Below, piece by piece: positions 28,136-36,858 of a DNA stretch of 39,078 nucleotides. The notes under the pieces are model-generated. The model was not told the origin of the DNA. It ran no database searches and was given only the letters and a program-made list of their open reading frames with translations. The position numbers and the translations under genes are program-made. The stretch is taken from contig NZ_JZJL01000045.1 of the NCBI RefSeq assembly GCF_000971335.1, positions 1 through 39,078 of the forward strand, in the 5' to 3' direction. Origin of the DNA: Chromobacterium vaccinii (lineage in GTDB: Bacteria; Pseudomonadota; Gammaproteobacteria; Burkholderiales; Chromobacteriaceae). How positions within the stretch are numbered: position 1 is the first letter of the stretch; each line of letters begins with the position of its first letter.

Positions 28136-28954
28136 TCAGGACGCGGAACGTCCGCCTTGCGCGGCGGCCCGCGCGCGCCGCGACGCCCAACGGCCGCGCC
28201 ACCAGCGCCAGCGCAGCCTGACGTCGTACCAGGCGGGCCTGAGGCCCAGCAGGAACAGGAACAAGGCTAGCGGCAGCGTGAAGCTGAAACCCAGGTGCTT
28301 GAAGCCCAGCGCGCCCACCACGCCGCCCAGGAAGAAGGCCAACAGGATCAGCGCGTAGACGCGGAATTTCTTGTGGTTGGAGCGCACCGCAGCCACCCGC
28401 GGATTGCGTTCGTGGTTGTAATAGCTCATTTTGGCCAGCTCGATGCCGATATCGGTGGCGATGCCGGTCATGTGGGTGCTGCGCAACAGGCCGCCGGACA
28501 GCTTGGTGACGATGGTGTTGTGCATGCCCATGATGAAGCACAGCAGCATCACCGTCGGCGGGGTGAACAGGCCCTTGTGCAGCGACAACCCGGCCCCCAA
28601 GAGGCCGAACACCAGCAACAGCAACGCCTCTTCCATCATCGACACGCCGTAGCCGCCGCGCAGCCGCTGCCTCCGCGCCCACAGGATCAGCCAGGTGCTG
28701 TGCATCGCGCCGCCGATGAAGCTGCACAACATCACCAGCAGCGACAATCCCACTCCGATCTCGCCGGTGGCCCAGGCATCGGCCATGCCTGACACGATGC
28801 CGGACACGTGCGAAGTGTAGCGGTGCACCGCCAGGAAGCCGCCGGCGTTGATCGCGCCGGCGATGAAGGCCATCGCCCAGCCGAGCTGGCGCAATATCCT
28901 GTCGTTGAAGCGGCCGCGGTCCAGCAGCCGGGTAATGTGGATGTGTCGAGTCAT
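28136..28954 (-). CDS. DUF1275 (YoaK-family) membrane protein
   Basis: The 272-residue protein has about six hydrophobic helices. Family features are F-I-A-G-A-I-N-A-G-G-F-L-A-V near residue 30, T-S-H-V-S-G-I-V-S-G-M near 45, and G-M-H-N-T-I-V-T-K-L-S-G near 140, followed by R-S-T-H-M-T-G-I-A-T-D. Function of the family is unknown; a transport role has been suggested from its topology. ATG 28954 (MTRHIHITRLL) fits; longer in-frame forms lack support. The C-terminal tail after the last helix is a Trp/Arg-rich then Ala/Arg-rich stretch, longer than usual. In frame after its TGA stop is a further 36-codon open stretch. Confidence 0.88.
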   Translation of the reverse strand: MTRHIHITRLLDRGRFNDRILRQLGWAMAFIAGAINAGGFLAVHRYTSHVSGIVSGMADAWATGEIGVGLSLLVMLCSFIGGAMHSTWLILWARRQRLRGGYGVSMMEEALLLLVFGLLGAGLSLHKGLFTPPTVMLLCFIMGMHNTIVTKLSGGLLRSTHMTGIATDIGIELAKMSYYNHERNPRVAAVRSNHKKFRVYALILLAFFLGGVVGALGFKHLGFSFTLPLALFLFLLGLRPAWYDVRLRWRWWRGRWASRRARAAAQGGRSAS

Positions 28955-28970
28955 GGAAAGCCTGGCAAGC

Positions 28971-28998
28971 AAAACGGCGGCCTGTCGCCGCCGTTGTC
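28971..28998 (-). terminator. Rho-independent terminator of the birA operon
   Basis: Arms AACGGCGGC (28973-28981) and GCCGCCGTT (28987-28995) form a 9-bp stem with a 5-nt loop. On the minus strand the stem ends in TTTT. It lies about 65 nt after the SPOR-gene stop and just upstream of the DUF1275 start. Confidence 0.82.
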
Positions 28999-29062
28999 GA
29001 TATTGCGCCGCAGCATGTCCGCTTGGCAAGCCGCTGGATCAAGCTTTGGCCACGGCCTCCGC

Positions 29063-29899
29063 TCAGCAGCCCTTCAGCGCGATGCCGGGCGTCAGCCGCT
29101 TCTGCAATGCCTTCAGGCGCTCGGCCTGCGCCGCGTCCAGGTCCTTGAAGGTCAGCGCGGTGATCTTGGCCGGCTGATCCTTGGACTTGACCACCGCCTT
29201 ATCGTAGCCGGCCGCCTTCAGCCGCGCCACCAGCGTCTTGGCCGCATCCTCCTTGCCGAACAGGCCCAGCGACAGATTGCCCTTGAATTCATCGTTGCTG
29301 ACGATGTAGTTGTCGAAACCCTTGTCCCTCATCTCGGCCGACAGGGTCTTGGTTTCGGACTGGGTGGCCAGCGGCGGGTAATACACCCAGAAACGGCCGG
29401 ACCCCTTGCTCTCTTCCTTGCTGTCTTCCTGCATCTGGCCGGATTTCAGCTTCAGTTGCGGCACGCCGCCCTTCACCCTCGCCAGCAGGCTGTCGTTGAG
29501 GCCGCTCCAGCGATAGCAGGCCAAGGCCTCGGGTTGCTTGTCCTGGGTTTTCCTGTCTTGGGCCGCCTTTTCCTGCCCAGCCTTGTCTTGCGGCTTGTCG
29601 GCCGCCTTGGCCGCGGGCTTGGACGCTTCCGGCTTGGCTGCCGGCTTGACCTGGGACTTGGCCGCGCTGGCCGCGGGCTTGGTCTCGTGCAGCGGCTGCG
29701 CCGCGGGTGCCGAGGCTGCCGGCGCGCTGGCCTGCGCCTTGGGCGCGGAAGCGTCCGGCTTCCAGTTGGCGGGCAACAGCCTCACCTGCCCGGGACTGAC
29801 TTCCTGGGCGTGCACATCCAGCGGCGGCCGCTGCTTCAGCGAGCCGTACATCGCCACCACCAGATTCAGCACCACCACCAGCGCCACTAGCCACTTCAT
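29063..29899 (-). CDS. SPOR domain-containing membrane protein
   Basis: The 278-residue protein has an N-terminal membrane anchor (W-L-V-A-L-V-V-V-L-N-L-V-V-A-M-Y), a long Ala/Lys/Pro-rich low-complexity linker (about 50-125), and a C-terminal domain with F-W-V-Y-Y-P-P-L, then Y-I-V-S-N-D-E-F-K-G-N-L-S-L-G-L-F and A-K-T-L-V-A-R-L-K-A-A-G-Y, the beta-alpha-beta pattern of SPOR domains that bind denuded septal peptidoglycan. The gene overlaps the coaX stop by one base (TGATG). In related Neisseriales, birA-coaX is followed by such a protein, so the position is conserved rather than functional evidence. A GTG one codon earlier is an alternative start. Confidence 0.85.
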   Translation of the reverse strand: MKWLVALVVVLNLVVAMYGSLKQRPPLDVHAQEVSPGQVRLLPANWKPDASAPKAQASAPAASAPAAQPLHETKPAASAAKSQVKPAAKPEASKPAAKAADKPQDKAGQEKAAQDRKTQDKQPEALACYRWSGLNDSLLARVKGGVPQLKLKSGQMQEDSKEESKGSGRFWVYYPPLATQSETKTLSAEMRDKGFDNYIVSNDEFKGNLSLGLFGKEDAAKTLVARLKAAGYDKAVVKSKDQPAKITALTFKDLDAAQAERLKALQKRLTPGIALKGC

Positions 29900-30612
29900 C
29901 ACGTATTCGCCACCTTGAGTAAACCCATCAGCACCAGATTATCCACGATCTGCAACGGCGCCGCGAGCCAGGGCGCGATGCGCGCGGCGTCGCCGCCGGT
30001 AAGGATCACCGTAGCCGGCTCGCGGCCGGTGCATTCCGCCAGCTTGCGCCGCTGCTCCTCGATGGCGCCGGTCAAGGCCGCCATCGCTCCGCTGGCCAGC
30101 GCGTCCTGCGTCCCCTGCGGAAAATCGGCGATCTCGCCGGCGGCGCGGTTCAGATTGGCCGTGCCCTGGGCCAGGCTGTGCAGCATCAGGCCGTGGCCGG
30201 GCAGGATCAGGCCGCCCAGATAATCGCCCTCGGCGGTCAGCGCCTCCACCGTCAGCGCGGTGCCGGCGCAGGCGACGATGACGTCGCCGCGGCACAGCTC
30301 GCGCGCGGCCAGCACCGCCAGCCAGCGGTCGGCGCCCTGCTCGGCGGTGTTGCGATAATGGTTACACACGTCGCCGAAACGGCGCTCCGCATGCACGCGG
30401 TGCAATGGGCAAGGCACGGCGGCGGCCAGCGCGTCGATCACTTCCCGGCGCGCCACCGACGACAGCCAGGCGCCCTCGAGCGGCAGGCCGCGCCAAGCAT
30501 CGGCCAGGCCGGCCAGTTCGCCGTGCTCGGCCGCGCCCTGGCGCACGCAGTCCACGCCTTGGTACAAAGCCCATTTCACCCGGCTGTTGCCGGCATCTAT
30601 CAATAGTTTCAT
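29899..30612 (-). CDS. coaX: Type III pantothenate kinase
   Basis: The 237-residue enzyme phosphorylates pantothenate, the first step of coenzyme A synthesis. The ASKHA-fold phosphate loop L-L-I-D-A-G-N-S-R-V-K-W-A opens the protein, G-A-D-R-W-L-A is at residues 93-99, and A-C-A-G-T-A-L-T near 114 and the I-L-T-G-G-D-A near 205 complete the family set. ATG 30612 overlaps the birA stop (ATGA). In Neisseria the equivalents are fused into one BirA-CoaX protein; here they are separate, overlapping genes. Confidence 0.96.
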   Translation of the reverse strand: MKLLIDAGNSRVKWALYQGVDCVRQGAAEHGELAGLADAWRGLPLEGAWLSSVARREVIDALAAAVPCPLHRVHAERRFGDVCNHYRNTAEQGADRWLAVLAARELCRGDVIVACAGTALTVEALTAEGDYLGGLILPGHGLMLHSLAQGTANLNRAAGEIADFPQGTQDALASGAMAALTGAIEEQRRKLAECTGREPATVILTGGDAARIAPWLAAPLQIVDNLVLMGLLKVANT

Positions 30613-31574
30613 TGACGCCCCCTGAGGCTGACTTCGCCGATATGGAAGGCTCTGACTCCCTGCGCCGTCTCCGTCAGCAGCGCGCCGTTGTCGGCCACGC
30701 CGCAGGCAACGCCGTCGATCGGCTCGCCATGCGAGAAGCTCAGCCGCACCTGCGCCTGCCGATGGGCGCACAGGCTCCACCATTCGTCGCGCAATGGCGC
30801 GAAGCCATCGCGGTCGAAATCGGCCAGCACCCGCTCCAGCTCCCCCAGCAAGGCGGCCAGCACCCGGTTGCGATCCGGCTCCACGCCTGCCTGCTCCAGC
30901 GCGGCCACCGGCTGGTCGACCTCGCCCGGATCGGCGACGTTCAAGCCAATGCCGATCACCGCGGCCGCCGGGCCCAGCGCGTCGCCGGACACCTCGATCA
31001 GGATGCCGGCCAGCTTGCGTCCATCCAGCAGCACATCGTTCGGCCACTTCAGCTCCACCGGCGCGCCCAGCGTCCGCAACGCGCGCGCCAGCGCGACGCC
31101 CACCGCCAGCGACAGGCCGGCCAGCTCGGCCAGGCCGCGCTCGAAACGCCACAGCAGCGAGAAGGTCAGGCCCGAACCCAGCCTGGCCTGCCAGCGCCGC
31201 CCCAGCCGGCCGCGGCCGGCGGTCTGCTGCTCGCAGGCCAGCACCAGGCCGTGCAAGCCGCCGTTGCCGGCGCGCGCCATCAACTGGCTATTGGTGGAAT
31301 CGGTGCGCTCGGCCACCGCCAGCGTGAAAGTCTCGGCCGCGGCCGGCGGCAGTCCCGCGCGGACCGCGGCCACGTCCAGCCAGTCGAAAGGACGAGCCAG
31401 CCGGTAACCCTGGCCGCGCACGCTGAATACGTCCAGGCCCAGCTCGGACTCGATCGCATGCACCGCCTGCCACACCAGCGTGCGCGAGCAGCCCAGCGCC
31501 TGGGCGATGTCCTCGCCGGAGTGGAAGCGGCCGTCGGACAGGCGGCGCAGCACCGCGAACGCGTGCTCGCTCAC
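30609..31574 (-). CDS. birA: Biotin operon repressor / biotin-protein ligase BirA
   Basis: The 321-residue protein has an N-terminal winged helix (residues 1-60, with H-S-G-E-D-I-A-Q-A-L-G-C-S-R-T-L-V-W), so it is the bifunctional, DNA-binding type. The catalytic core has T-D-S-T-N-S-Q near 91, the biotinyl-AMP loop G-R-G-R-L-G-R (120-126) and K-W-P-N-D-V (176-181). The SH3-like C-terminal domain follows. It biotinylates acetyl-CoA carboxylase and may repress biotin genes. The start codon is GTG, overlapping the rfaE2 stop as GTGA. Confidence 0.96.
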   Translation of the reverse strand: MSEHAFAVLRRLSDGRFHSGEDIAQALGCSRTLVWQAVHAIESELGLDVFSVRGQGYRLARPFDWLDVAAVRAGLPPAAAETFTLAVAERTDSTNSQLMARAGNGGLHGLVLACEQQTAGRGRLGRRWQARLGSGLTFSLLWRFERGLAELAGLSLAVGVALARALRTLGAPVELKWPNDVLLDGRKLAGILIEVSGDALGPAAAVIGIGLNVADPGEVDQPVAALEQAGVEPDRNRVLAALLGELERVLADFDRDGFAPLRDEWWSLCAHRQAQVRLSFSHGEPIDGVACGVADNGALLTETAQGVRAFHIGEVSLRGRQ

Positions 31575-32071
31575 GCCTTGCCCTCGTTCGCGCGGATCTT
31601 CAGCAGCGTCTTGGTGGTGGAGGTGTCGAACAGAAAAGGAATGGAGTGCACCTGGCCGCCGCGCGCCAGCGTTTCGCCGCTGCCGACGATCTTGTCCACG
31701 GTCCAGTCGCCGCCCTTGACCAGCACGTCGGGCTTGATCAGCTCGATCAGCTCGGCCGGAGTGTCGGCGTCGAACCAGGTGACCAGGCTGACGCTCTCCA
31801 GCGCCGCCAGCACCGCCGCGCGATTCAGTTCATTGTTGATCGGACGATCGTCGCCCTTGCCCTGCCGCTTCACCGAAGCGTCGGTATTCAAGCCCAGCAC
31901 CAGGCTGGCGCCCAGCGCGCGCGCCTGCGCCAAGTAGGTGACGTGGCCGCGATGCAGGATGTCGAAGCAGCCGTTGGTGAACACCAGCGGCCGCGGCAGC
32001 GCGGCCAGACGCTCGGCCAGCTGTTCCGGCGGGCAGATTTTGTCTTCAAACGACGGCGACGGGTAAACCAT
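31571..32071 (-). CDS. rfaE2: D-glycero-beta-D-manno-heptose 1-phosphate adenylyltransferase
   Basis: The 166-residue nucleotidyltransferase makes ADP-heptose for the LPS inner core. F-T-N-G-C-F-D-I-L-H-R-G-H carries the H-x-G-H motif (residues 40-43), and R-P-I-N-N-E-L-N-R-A and P-D-V-L-V-K-G-G-D-W complete the family pattern. It is the stand-alone C-terminal half of HldE; the kinase (RfaE1) must be elsewhere. It is the first gene of rfaE2-birA-coaX-SPOR, whose members all overlap by 1 to 4 nt. Confidence 0.95.
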   Translation of the reverse strand: MVYPSPSFEDKICPPEQLAERLAALPRPLVFTNGCFDILHRGHVTYLAQARALGASLVLGLNTDASVKRQGKGDDRPINNELNRAAVLAALESVSLVTWFDADTPAELIELIKPDVLVKGGDWTVDKIVGSGETLARGGQVHSIPFLFDTSTTKTLLKIRANEGKA

Positions 32072-32189
32072 GCTTTTCCTTGAGCGGACGCCGACGCGGC
32101 ACATCATGCCGAGACCGCCGCGGCGCCATGAAACGGAACGGATCGCGAAGCATACCACCGTCGCCGACGGCTGCCCAACTCCGGCCGCC

Positions 32190-32747
32190 TCAGGGGCAGG
32201 TGAGCGCGACGCCCGCCAACGTGACGCCGGCCTTGCTCGCCTGCTGGATGTAGCCGGTGGCCTGCAGATTGAACGACAGCGCATAGCTGACGCCCCGGCT
32301 GTCGCAAAGGCGGAAATCGCCGGTCTGGGCCGCCGCGACATAGGGCGGGCGGGGATTGAAGCTGATGCTGGCGATGGCCGCGCCCGCGGAAGTGGCGGCG
32401 TTGATGGTGGGCGAGGAGCCGGCGGTCAGCGGTTGGGCCTGCACTCTGGTGGAGCTTGCGCTGCCCTGCGGCAATTCGAAAATCGCCCAACCGGCGCTCC
32501 AGCTGGCGCCGCAGCTGGAGGCGGAGCCGGCGTTGTAGGGACAGATGGTCACCACGTCGTCGTTGCTGATCGACAATGCCCGCGCCTGGTTCATCGCGCT
32601 GATCAGCTGGTCGCGCGTGCTGCTCAGCCTCTCGTTCTGAACGAACACCTGCCAGGCCGGCAGGGCCACGGTCACCATGAGCACCGCCACCGCGATGGTC
32701 ACCATCATTTCCACCAGCGTGAACCCCTTCCCCGCCCGCGGCCTCAT
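32190..32747 (-). CDS. FimT/GspH-type minor pseudopilin
   Basis: The 185-residue protein has a type IV prepilin leader M-R-P-R-A-G-K-G cleaved before F-T-L-V-E-M-M, with the usual Glu at +5, a hydrophobic helix to about residue 30, and a C-terminal GspH-like globular domain (about 45-185). Cysteines in I-C-P-Y-N-A-G and S-S-C-G-A-S near 70, in L-C-D-S-R and at the C-terminus could form two disulfides. FimT-like minor pilins contribute to DNA uptake in other bacteria. It starts 10 nt after the pilE-like gene and ends the pilus operon. Confidence 0.9.
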   Translation of the reverse strand: MRPRAGKGFTLVEMMVTIAVAVLMVTVALPAWQVFVQNERLSSTRDQLISAMNQARALSISNDDVVTICPYNAGSASSCGASWSAGWAIFELPQGSASSTRVQAQPLTAGSSPTINAATSAGAAIASISFNPRPPYVAAAQTGDFRLCDSRGVSYALSFNLQATGYIQQASKAGVTLAGVALTCP

Positions 32748-32757
32748 CCCCAGCGCC

Positions 32758-33165
32758 TCAATGCGGCCAGCAGGCGCTGGAGGAATCCGCGCCTTGCGAG
32801 TTCAACGCGCTGCGGATGCCGCCGTTGCCGACGCTGAAGCTGCTGCAGCTGGTATCGGCAGTCTGCAGGCCCGGACTGGTCGGCGTAGCCGTCAGCGTGT
32901 AGGCGCTGGCGCTGGTGGACGAGGCGATCTGCACTTGGTAATAACCGCTGGGAGACGCCGTGGTCACCGCGCAGGCAGCGTTGTTGTAGGCGAAATATTG
33001 CGAATAGCACTGCTCCATTTGCGCCTGCGCCGTATTCAACGCCTGCCAGGCGTCGCTGCGCCGCGATCGCTGCGCATAGCCGGTATACATCGGATAGGCG
33101 ATGGTTCCCAGGATGGCGACGATCGCCAGGGTGATCATCAGTTCGACCAGCGTGAGGCCGCGCAT
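32758..33165 (-). CDS. pilE: PilE-like minor type IV pilin
   Basis: The 135-residue protein has a very short leader, M-R-G before L-T-L-V-E-L-M, with Leu rather than Phe at +1. The hydrophobic helix continues to about residue 28 and the globular head carries Cys pairs (M-E-Q-C-Y, N-A-A-C-A and a C-terminal pair ending in S-S-A-C-W). I prefer ATG 33165, preceded by GGAGCGGAGAGGG; ATG 33210 would add 15 residues and overlap the end of pilY1. The pilY1-pilE order is that of the Pseudomonas minor pilin cluster. Confidence 0.88.
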   Translation of the reverse strand: MRGLTLVELMITLAIVAILGTIAYPMYTGYAQRSRRSDAWQALNTAQAQMEQCYSQYFAYNNAACAVTTASPSGYYQVQIASSTSASAYTLTATPTSPGLQTADTSCSSFSVGNGGIRSALNSQGADSSSACWPH

Positions 33166-33191
33166 GCGCCCTCTCCGCTCCAGGGGCTTGT

Positions 33192-36100
33192 TTAAAGGAT
33201 TTGCCACCATCCGCTCCAGGAATAGTATTGCTGCGACGGGCTGCTGCTGGTGCAGTTGAGCTTGCCGTTGGCGCAGTTGTTGCGGCTGTTGCCGTTGCCG
33301 CCGCCCACCAGGATGCTGGCGGAGTAGCCGCCCTGGTTGGAAACCACGAAAGCCGGCGACGAGGCGAAGAAACTGCCCAGTTGCACGCCCGACAGCGGCT
33401 GCTGGCTGTAAACATCGTTGCCGTTGACCACCCCATCGCCGTTGGCGTCCAGGAAAGGCTGGGCCGGAGGGCCGCCCGTCGCGTAGCTGGACGCCATCAG
33501 GAACGAACTGCCGCCCGCGGTGCAGGGCGAGGACGACGGCGTGAACGTGGTGTACACCACGTTGCCGGCGAAAAGCTGCGGATTGGTCAGCACTCGGGCG
33601 CCGCTGCCGGCGAAGCCCAGCGTGTAGTACCAGCCGTACAGCGTCGGGCAGGTCCTGCCCACCACGCAGCTGAGCGGCGGATTGGGGCTCTGCCAGTTGT
33701 ATTGCGTGGACGAGACCGTGGTGCTGGGGAAGCCTGACACGGATGTGGCGATCGCGGTCTCGGTCTGCTGCAGCAAGTTGGACGGCGTCAGGCCGGTGAT
33801 GGTCATATTGTCGTAGACCGCGTAGAAGGCCTGGGTATTGGTGTTGGTCAGATCGGCCTGGGCCAGCAACTGGCCGGTGCCGAAGTACACCATCATGCCC
33901 TTCTGCTTGGGGAAGTTGGGATTCAGCGTCGCCACCGGCGCGGCGGTGATCGGCTGGTGGTTGCCGCTGCTGTCGGCAGCGGTGAACAACAGCCGCGCCG
34001 ACCAGTTGGCCGGATTCGAGCTGGACACGTTGATCGCCCACAGATTGCCCTGCAGATCTCCAGCATAGACGGTATCCACCGCCGCGCCGGCGTTGCCGCT
34101 GCTATTGACCGCCACCACTTCGGACAAGCCCTGCGGCGCGCTGCTGTTGCAGGCAGCCGGCACGGAAGCGCACAGGTCTATCTTGGCCAGCGTGGCGCCG
34201 GTCTGCGGGTTGACCGCGTAGAAGATCGCGTGATTGCCGCTGCTGGCGTAGCCGTTGCCGAACAGCACCGCGAAGGCGTTGGTCGCGCCGTTCAGCCGGG
34301 CGATGGTCGGCCGGCCGTAGGAATAGCCCATGCCGCTGTCGCTGAACTCCCACAGCGCGGCGTTTGCCAGCGCCGTTTCCGTGGTCAATGTGGAAGGCGA
34401 GGTGACGTCGAGCGCGTAAATGGTCTTGCCCCCGCCGCCCAGCCCGCCCACCAGCACCGAATGCCAGCTGCTGTCGGAGAACATCACGTCCCCCGCCTGG
34501 GGCGAACCATCGACGAAATAGAGGTGGTTGCTGTTGTACGAGGCGCTGGTCAGCTGGTACAGATTGGCGAACACGCCGTTGGGCACGAAGGCGAAGGCCT
34601 CGATGCCGGTATTGGCGTTGAAGGCGTGCACCATCCCGTCGTTGGCGCCGACGTAGAGCATCGGCGTGCGGCTGGCATTGTTGCTGATGAAGGTCTGGTA
34701 GCTGGTATCGATATAGGGGCCATTCGGCTTGGCCACATAGGCCGGCCCGCTGTCTATGATGTCGCCCAGCAGGTGGCTGCGGTTGCGGAAGCCGCCGCCA
34801 TTGCGCGCCTCCTGGGAGACATCGCCGCGCAGATAGTTGACGCGGAGGCTGCCCTTGGTGTCCGAAGGCTGCAATTGCGACTGCTGCGTGCTGTTGATGC
34901 CGGTCACGCCGGTCGCCGGCCAGCGGAACGGCACGCCCTTGTTGTTCACTCCGTCCCAGGCGGCGATCAGCCTTGTGTTCTGCCAGCCGCTGCCGCTGGC
35001 GAGCGTGTCCACCTGGGTTTGCGCGCTCCAGCTGGCCGAAGTGCTGACGTTCAAGCCGCTGCTGCTGCCTAGCGTGTAGGCGGACAGGTCGCCGGTCCAG
35101 TCGCTGTACGGGGTGTCGCTGGGGTTGAAGCTGGCCAGGAAAGCCTGGGTGTTGGTGCTGAGCGTGGTGCTGTTCAACGCCACCGAAGCCTGGTCGTAGC
35201 TGCCCTTCTGGATTTGCACCAGAATCGCGCTCAACGCGTTGCTGAAGGCGGTCGGGCTGACCGCGGGGTAGTAGGAGCCGGTGTTGCCGGCCACCGCCAT
35301 CGCGGTCAGCGTCTGCGCCGCCACCGGATTGGTGGCCGGCGCCACCCCCGCGCCCAGGCCTATCACATAGGTTTTGATGCCTGCGGTCGCAAGGGTCTGG
35401 ATCTGGCTGATGGCGTCGAGCAACGCCTGGCTGTTGGTTCCGCTGGCATTCAGCGAGCCGTCGGCGTTGAAGCTGGCGGTCACGCCGTAGCCGGCGGCCG
35501 CGGCGCTGCCGACCGGAGGCCAGAAATAGCCGCTCTTGTCCTGGGTGGGCAAACCATCGGTGATCAACACCACATACTTCTGCGGCGTGCAGCCGCTGCT
35601 GGACGACGTGGTGGTGAAACTGGTCTGCGCCGTCTTCAACAGTGCGTAAATAGGCGACTGCCCCGCCGCCGACTTGATCTCCGTCGTGCCGGTGGAGTTG
35701 GTCTCCGGCTGCAGAAACGGCGAAAAGGTATTGTAGGCGCTGGTGATCTGGCTGGATGACGGGCTGCCCAGATTGGTCATCGCCACATTGGTGGTGGCGC
35801 CGCTGTACGACTGCGAGCCGCCATAGCCCCAGCCCCGCTGCACGTACATCACCTGAGGCGTGAAGGGTACGTAGCCGGCATTGGTGGGCGACGTGCTCCA
35901 GGAAGAGAATCCGCCCGGCGCCATCAGGCTGTAGCCAACCGATACCGAACCGTTCTTGTAGCTGTTCAGCGAGTAGTAACTGTAGGGATTGCTGGGACTG
36001 ACCGTGCCGTAAGTCATGAACACCGGGTTCAATCCCGTGGTGTACAACACGTCGTTGATGTTGGCGTCATCGCTGGTGGCCGCCACCGTCATGTATTGGG

Positions 36101-36851
36101 CGCCGCTCACGGTCACGCCACTGAGCCCCAGGCTCAAGGCAACTGACCCGCAGTTGCTCTTCACCGTCGAAAGCGACGTGCCAAGCGACAGGTAGCCGTA
36201 GCAAGGATTGAGAACGGTGTCGGTGGCGCTGGTGGCGGTCGCCGTGTTGGTGAAGGAGAAGCCGCCCGGCGGCGACATGTAGTAAACCCAGGTCGTGTAT
36301 AGCGAAGTGCGGCTGGTCTGGTAGGACAATAAGGAAAAATCGGTGGTGGCGAGGTAGGTGTTCAGTATCGACAGGATGCCGGCCTTGGCCACGTTGAGCC
36401 GCGACGGGCTGTTGTCGGCCAGTTGCCCGCCCGACAAGGTCGAGGTGTAGGGCTGCATGCTGCCGGCCGCGCCGCCGGAAATAGGCGGCGTGAAGTTGGC
36501 CGGCACCGGGTAATTGATGGGCGAGGCGGAGCTGGTCAGCCCACTGACCGCGCCGGCGCCAGTCAGCAAGGCCCCGCCGCGGCCGGTATAAGTAGTGGAA
36601 AAACCGTTGCTGCAGTTGGCGCTGCTATTGCCGGTGCCATTGCAATAGGTGATGGTGCTGCCGTCCATCGATTCCGAATTGGTCACCGCGATCACCACCT
36701 GCGGCCGCGCCGGCGTGCTGATGGTCAGCGGCACCTGGGAGATCGCCAGCGTCGCGGTGGAGGCGCCCCGCACCCATAAGGCCGCCAGCGTCAACCCGAC
36801 CAGCAGCGCGATGCTGCCGGCGATACGCGTCAAGGTTGTCCGGTTCGCCAT
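33192..36851 (-). CDS. pilY1: PilY1-type pilus tip adhesin
   Basis: The 1219-residue protein has a signal peptide or anchor (residues 8-32), a von Willebrand factor A-like N-terminal half (Q-V-V-I-A-V-T-N-S-E-S-M-D-G near 55, K-Y-V-V-L-I-T-D-G-L-P-T near 430) and the C-terminal Neisseria PilC/PilY1 beta-propeller (from about 670: P-M-L-Y-V-G-A-N-D-G-M-V-H-A-F, V-G-G-L-G-G-G-G-K, L-Y-A-L-D). An EF-hand-like calcium loop D-A-N-G-D-G-V-V-N-G-N-D is at 33414-33449. The MIDAS site reads T-N-S-E-S in place of D-x-S-x-S, so metal binding in the VWA domain may differ. PilY1 caps type IV pili and mediates adhesion, surface sensing and pilus extension. It starts 7 nt after pilX. Confidence 0.95.
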   Translation of the reverse strand: MANRTTLTRIAGSIALLVGLTLAALWVRGASTATLAISQVPLTISTPARPQVVIAVTNSESMDGSTITYCNGTGNSSANCSNGFSTTYTGRGGALLTGAGAVSGLTSSASPINYPVPANFTPPISGGAAGSMQPYTSTLSGGQLADNSPSRLNVAKAGILSILNTYLATTDFSLLSYQTSRTSLYTTWVYYMSPPGGFSFTNTATATSATDTVLNPCYGYLSLGTSLSTVKSNCGSVALSLGLSGVTVSGAQYMTVAATSDDANINDVLYTTGLNPVFMTYGTVSPSNPYSYYSLNSYKNGSVSVGYSLMAPGGFSSWSTSPTNAGYVPFTPQVMYVQRGWGYGGSQSYSGATTNVAMTNLGSPSSSQITSAYNTFSPFLQPETNSTGTTEIKSAAGQSPIYALLKTAQTSFTTTSSSSGCTPQKYVVLITDGLPTQDKSGYFWPPVGSAAAAGYGVTASFNADGSLNASGTNSQALLDAISQIQTLATAGIKTYVIGLGAGVAPATNPVAAQTLTAMAVAGNTGSYYPAVSPTAFSNALSAILVQIQKGSYDQASVALNSTTLSTNTQAFLASFNPSDTPYSDWTGDLSAYTLGSSSGLNVSTSASWSAQTQVDTLASGSGWQNTRLIAAWDGVNNKGVPFRWPATGVTGINSTQQSQLQPSDTKGSLRVNYLRGDVSQEARNGGGFRNRSHLLGDIIDSGPAYVAKPNGPYIDTSYQTFISNNASRTPMLYVGANDGMVHAFNANTGIEAFAFVPNGVFANLYQLTSASYNSNHLYFVDGSPQAGDVMFSDSSWHSVLVGGLGGGGKTIYALDVTSPSTLTTETALANAALWEFSDSGMGYSYGRPTIARLNGATNAFAVLFGNGYASSGNHAIFYAVNPQTGATLAKIDLCASVPAACNSSAPQGLSEVVAVNSSGNAGAAVDTVYAGDLQGNLWAINVSSSNPANWSARLLFTAADSSGNHQPITAAPVATLNPNFPKQKGMMVYFGTGQLLAQADLTNTNTQAFYAVYDNMTITGLTPSNLLQQTETAIATSVSGFPSTTVSSTQYNWQSPNPPLSCVVGRTCPTLYGWYYTLGFAGSGARVLTNPQLFAGNVVYTTFTPSSSPCTAGGSSFLMASSYATGGPPAQPFLDANGDGVVNGNDVYSQQPLSGVQLGSFFASSPAFVVSNQGGYSASILVGGGNGNSRNNCANGKLNCTSSSPSQQYYSWSGWWQIL

Positions 36852-36858
36852 ATCCGCC

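Noticed and set aside
28008-29042. A 344-codon minus-strand frame overlapping the DUF1275 gene
   Set aside because: It is in a different frame from the clear membrane-protein sequence and is Arg/Ala/His-rich.
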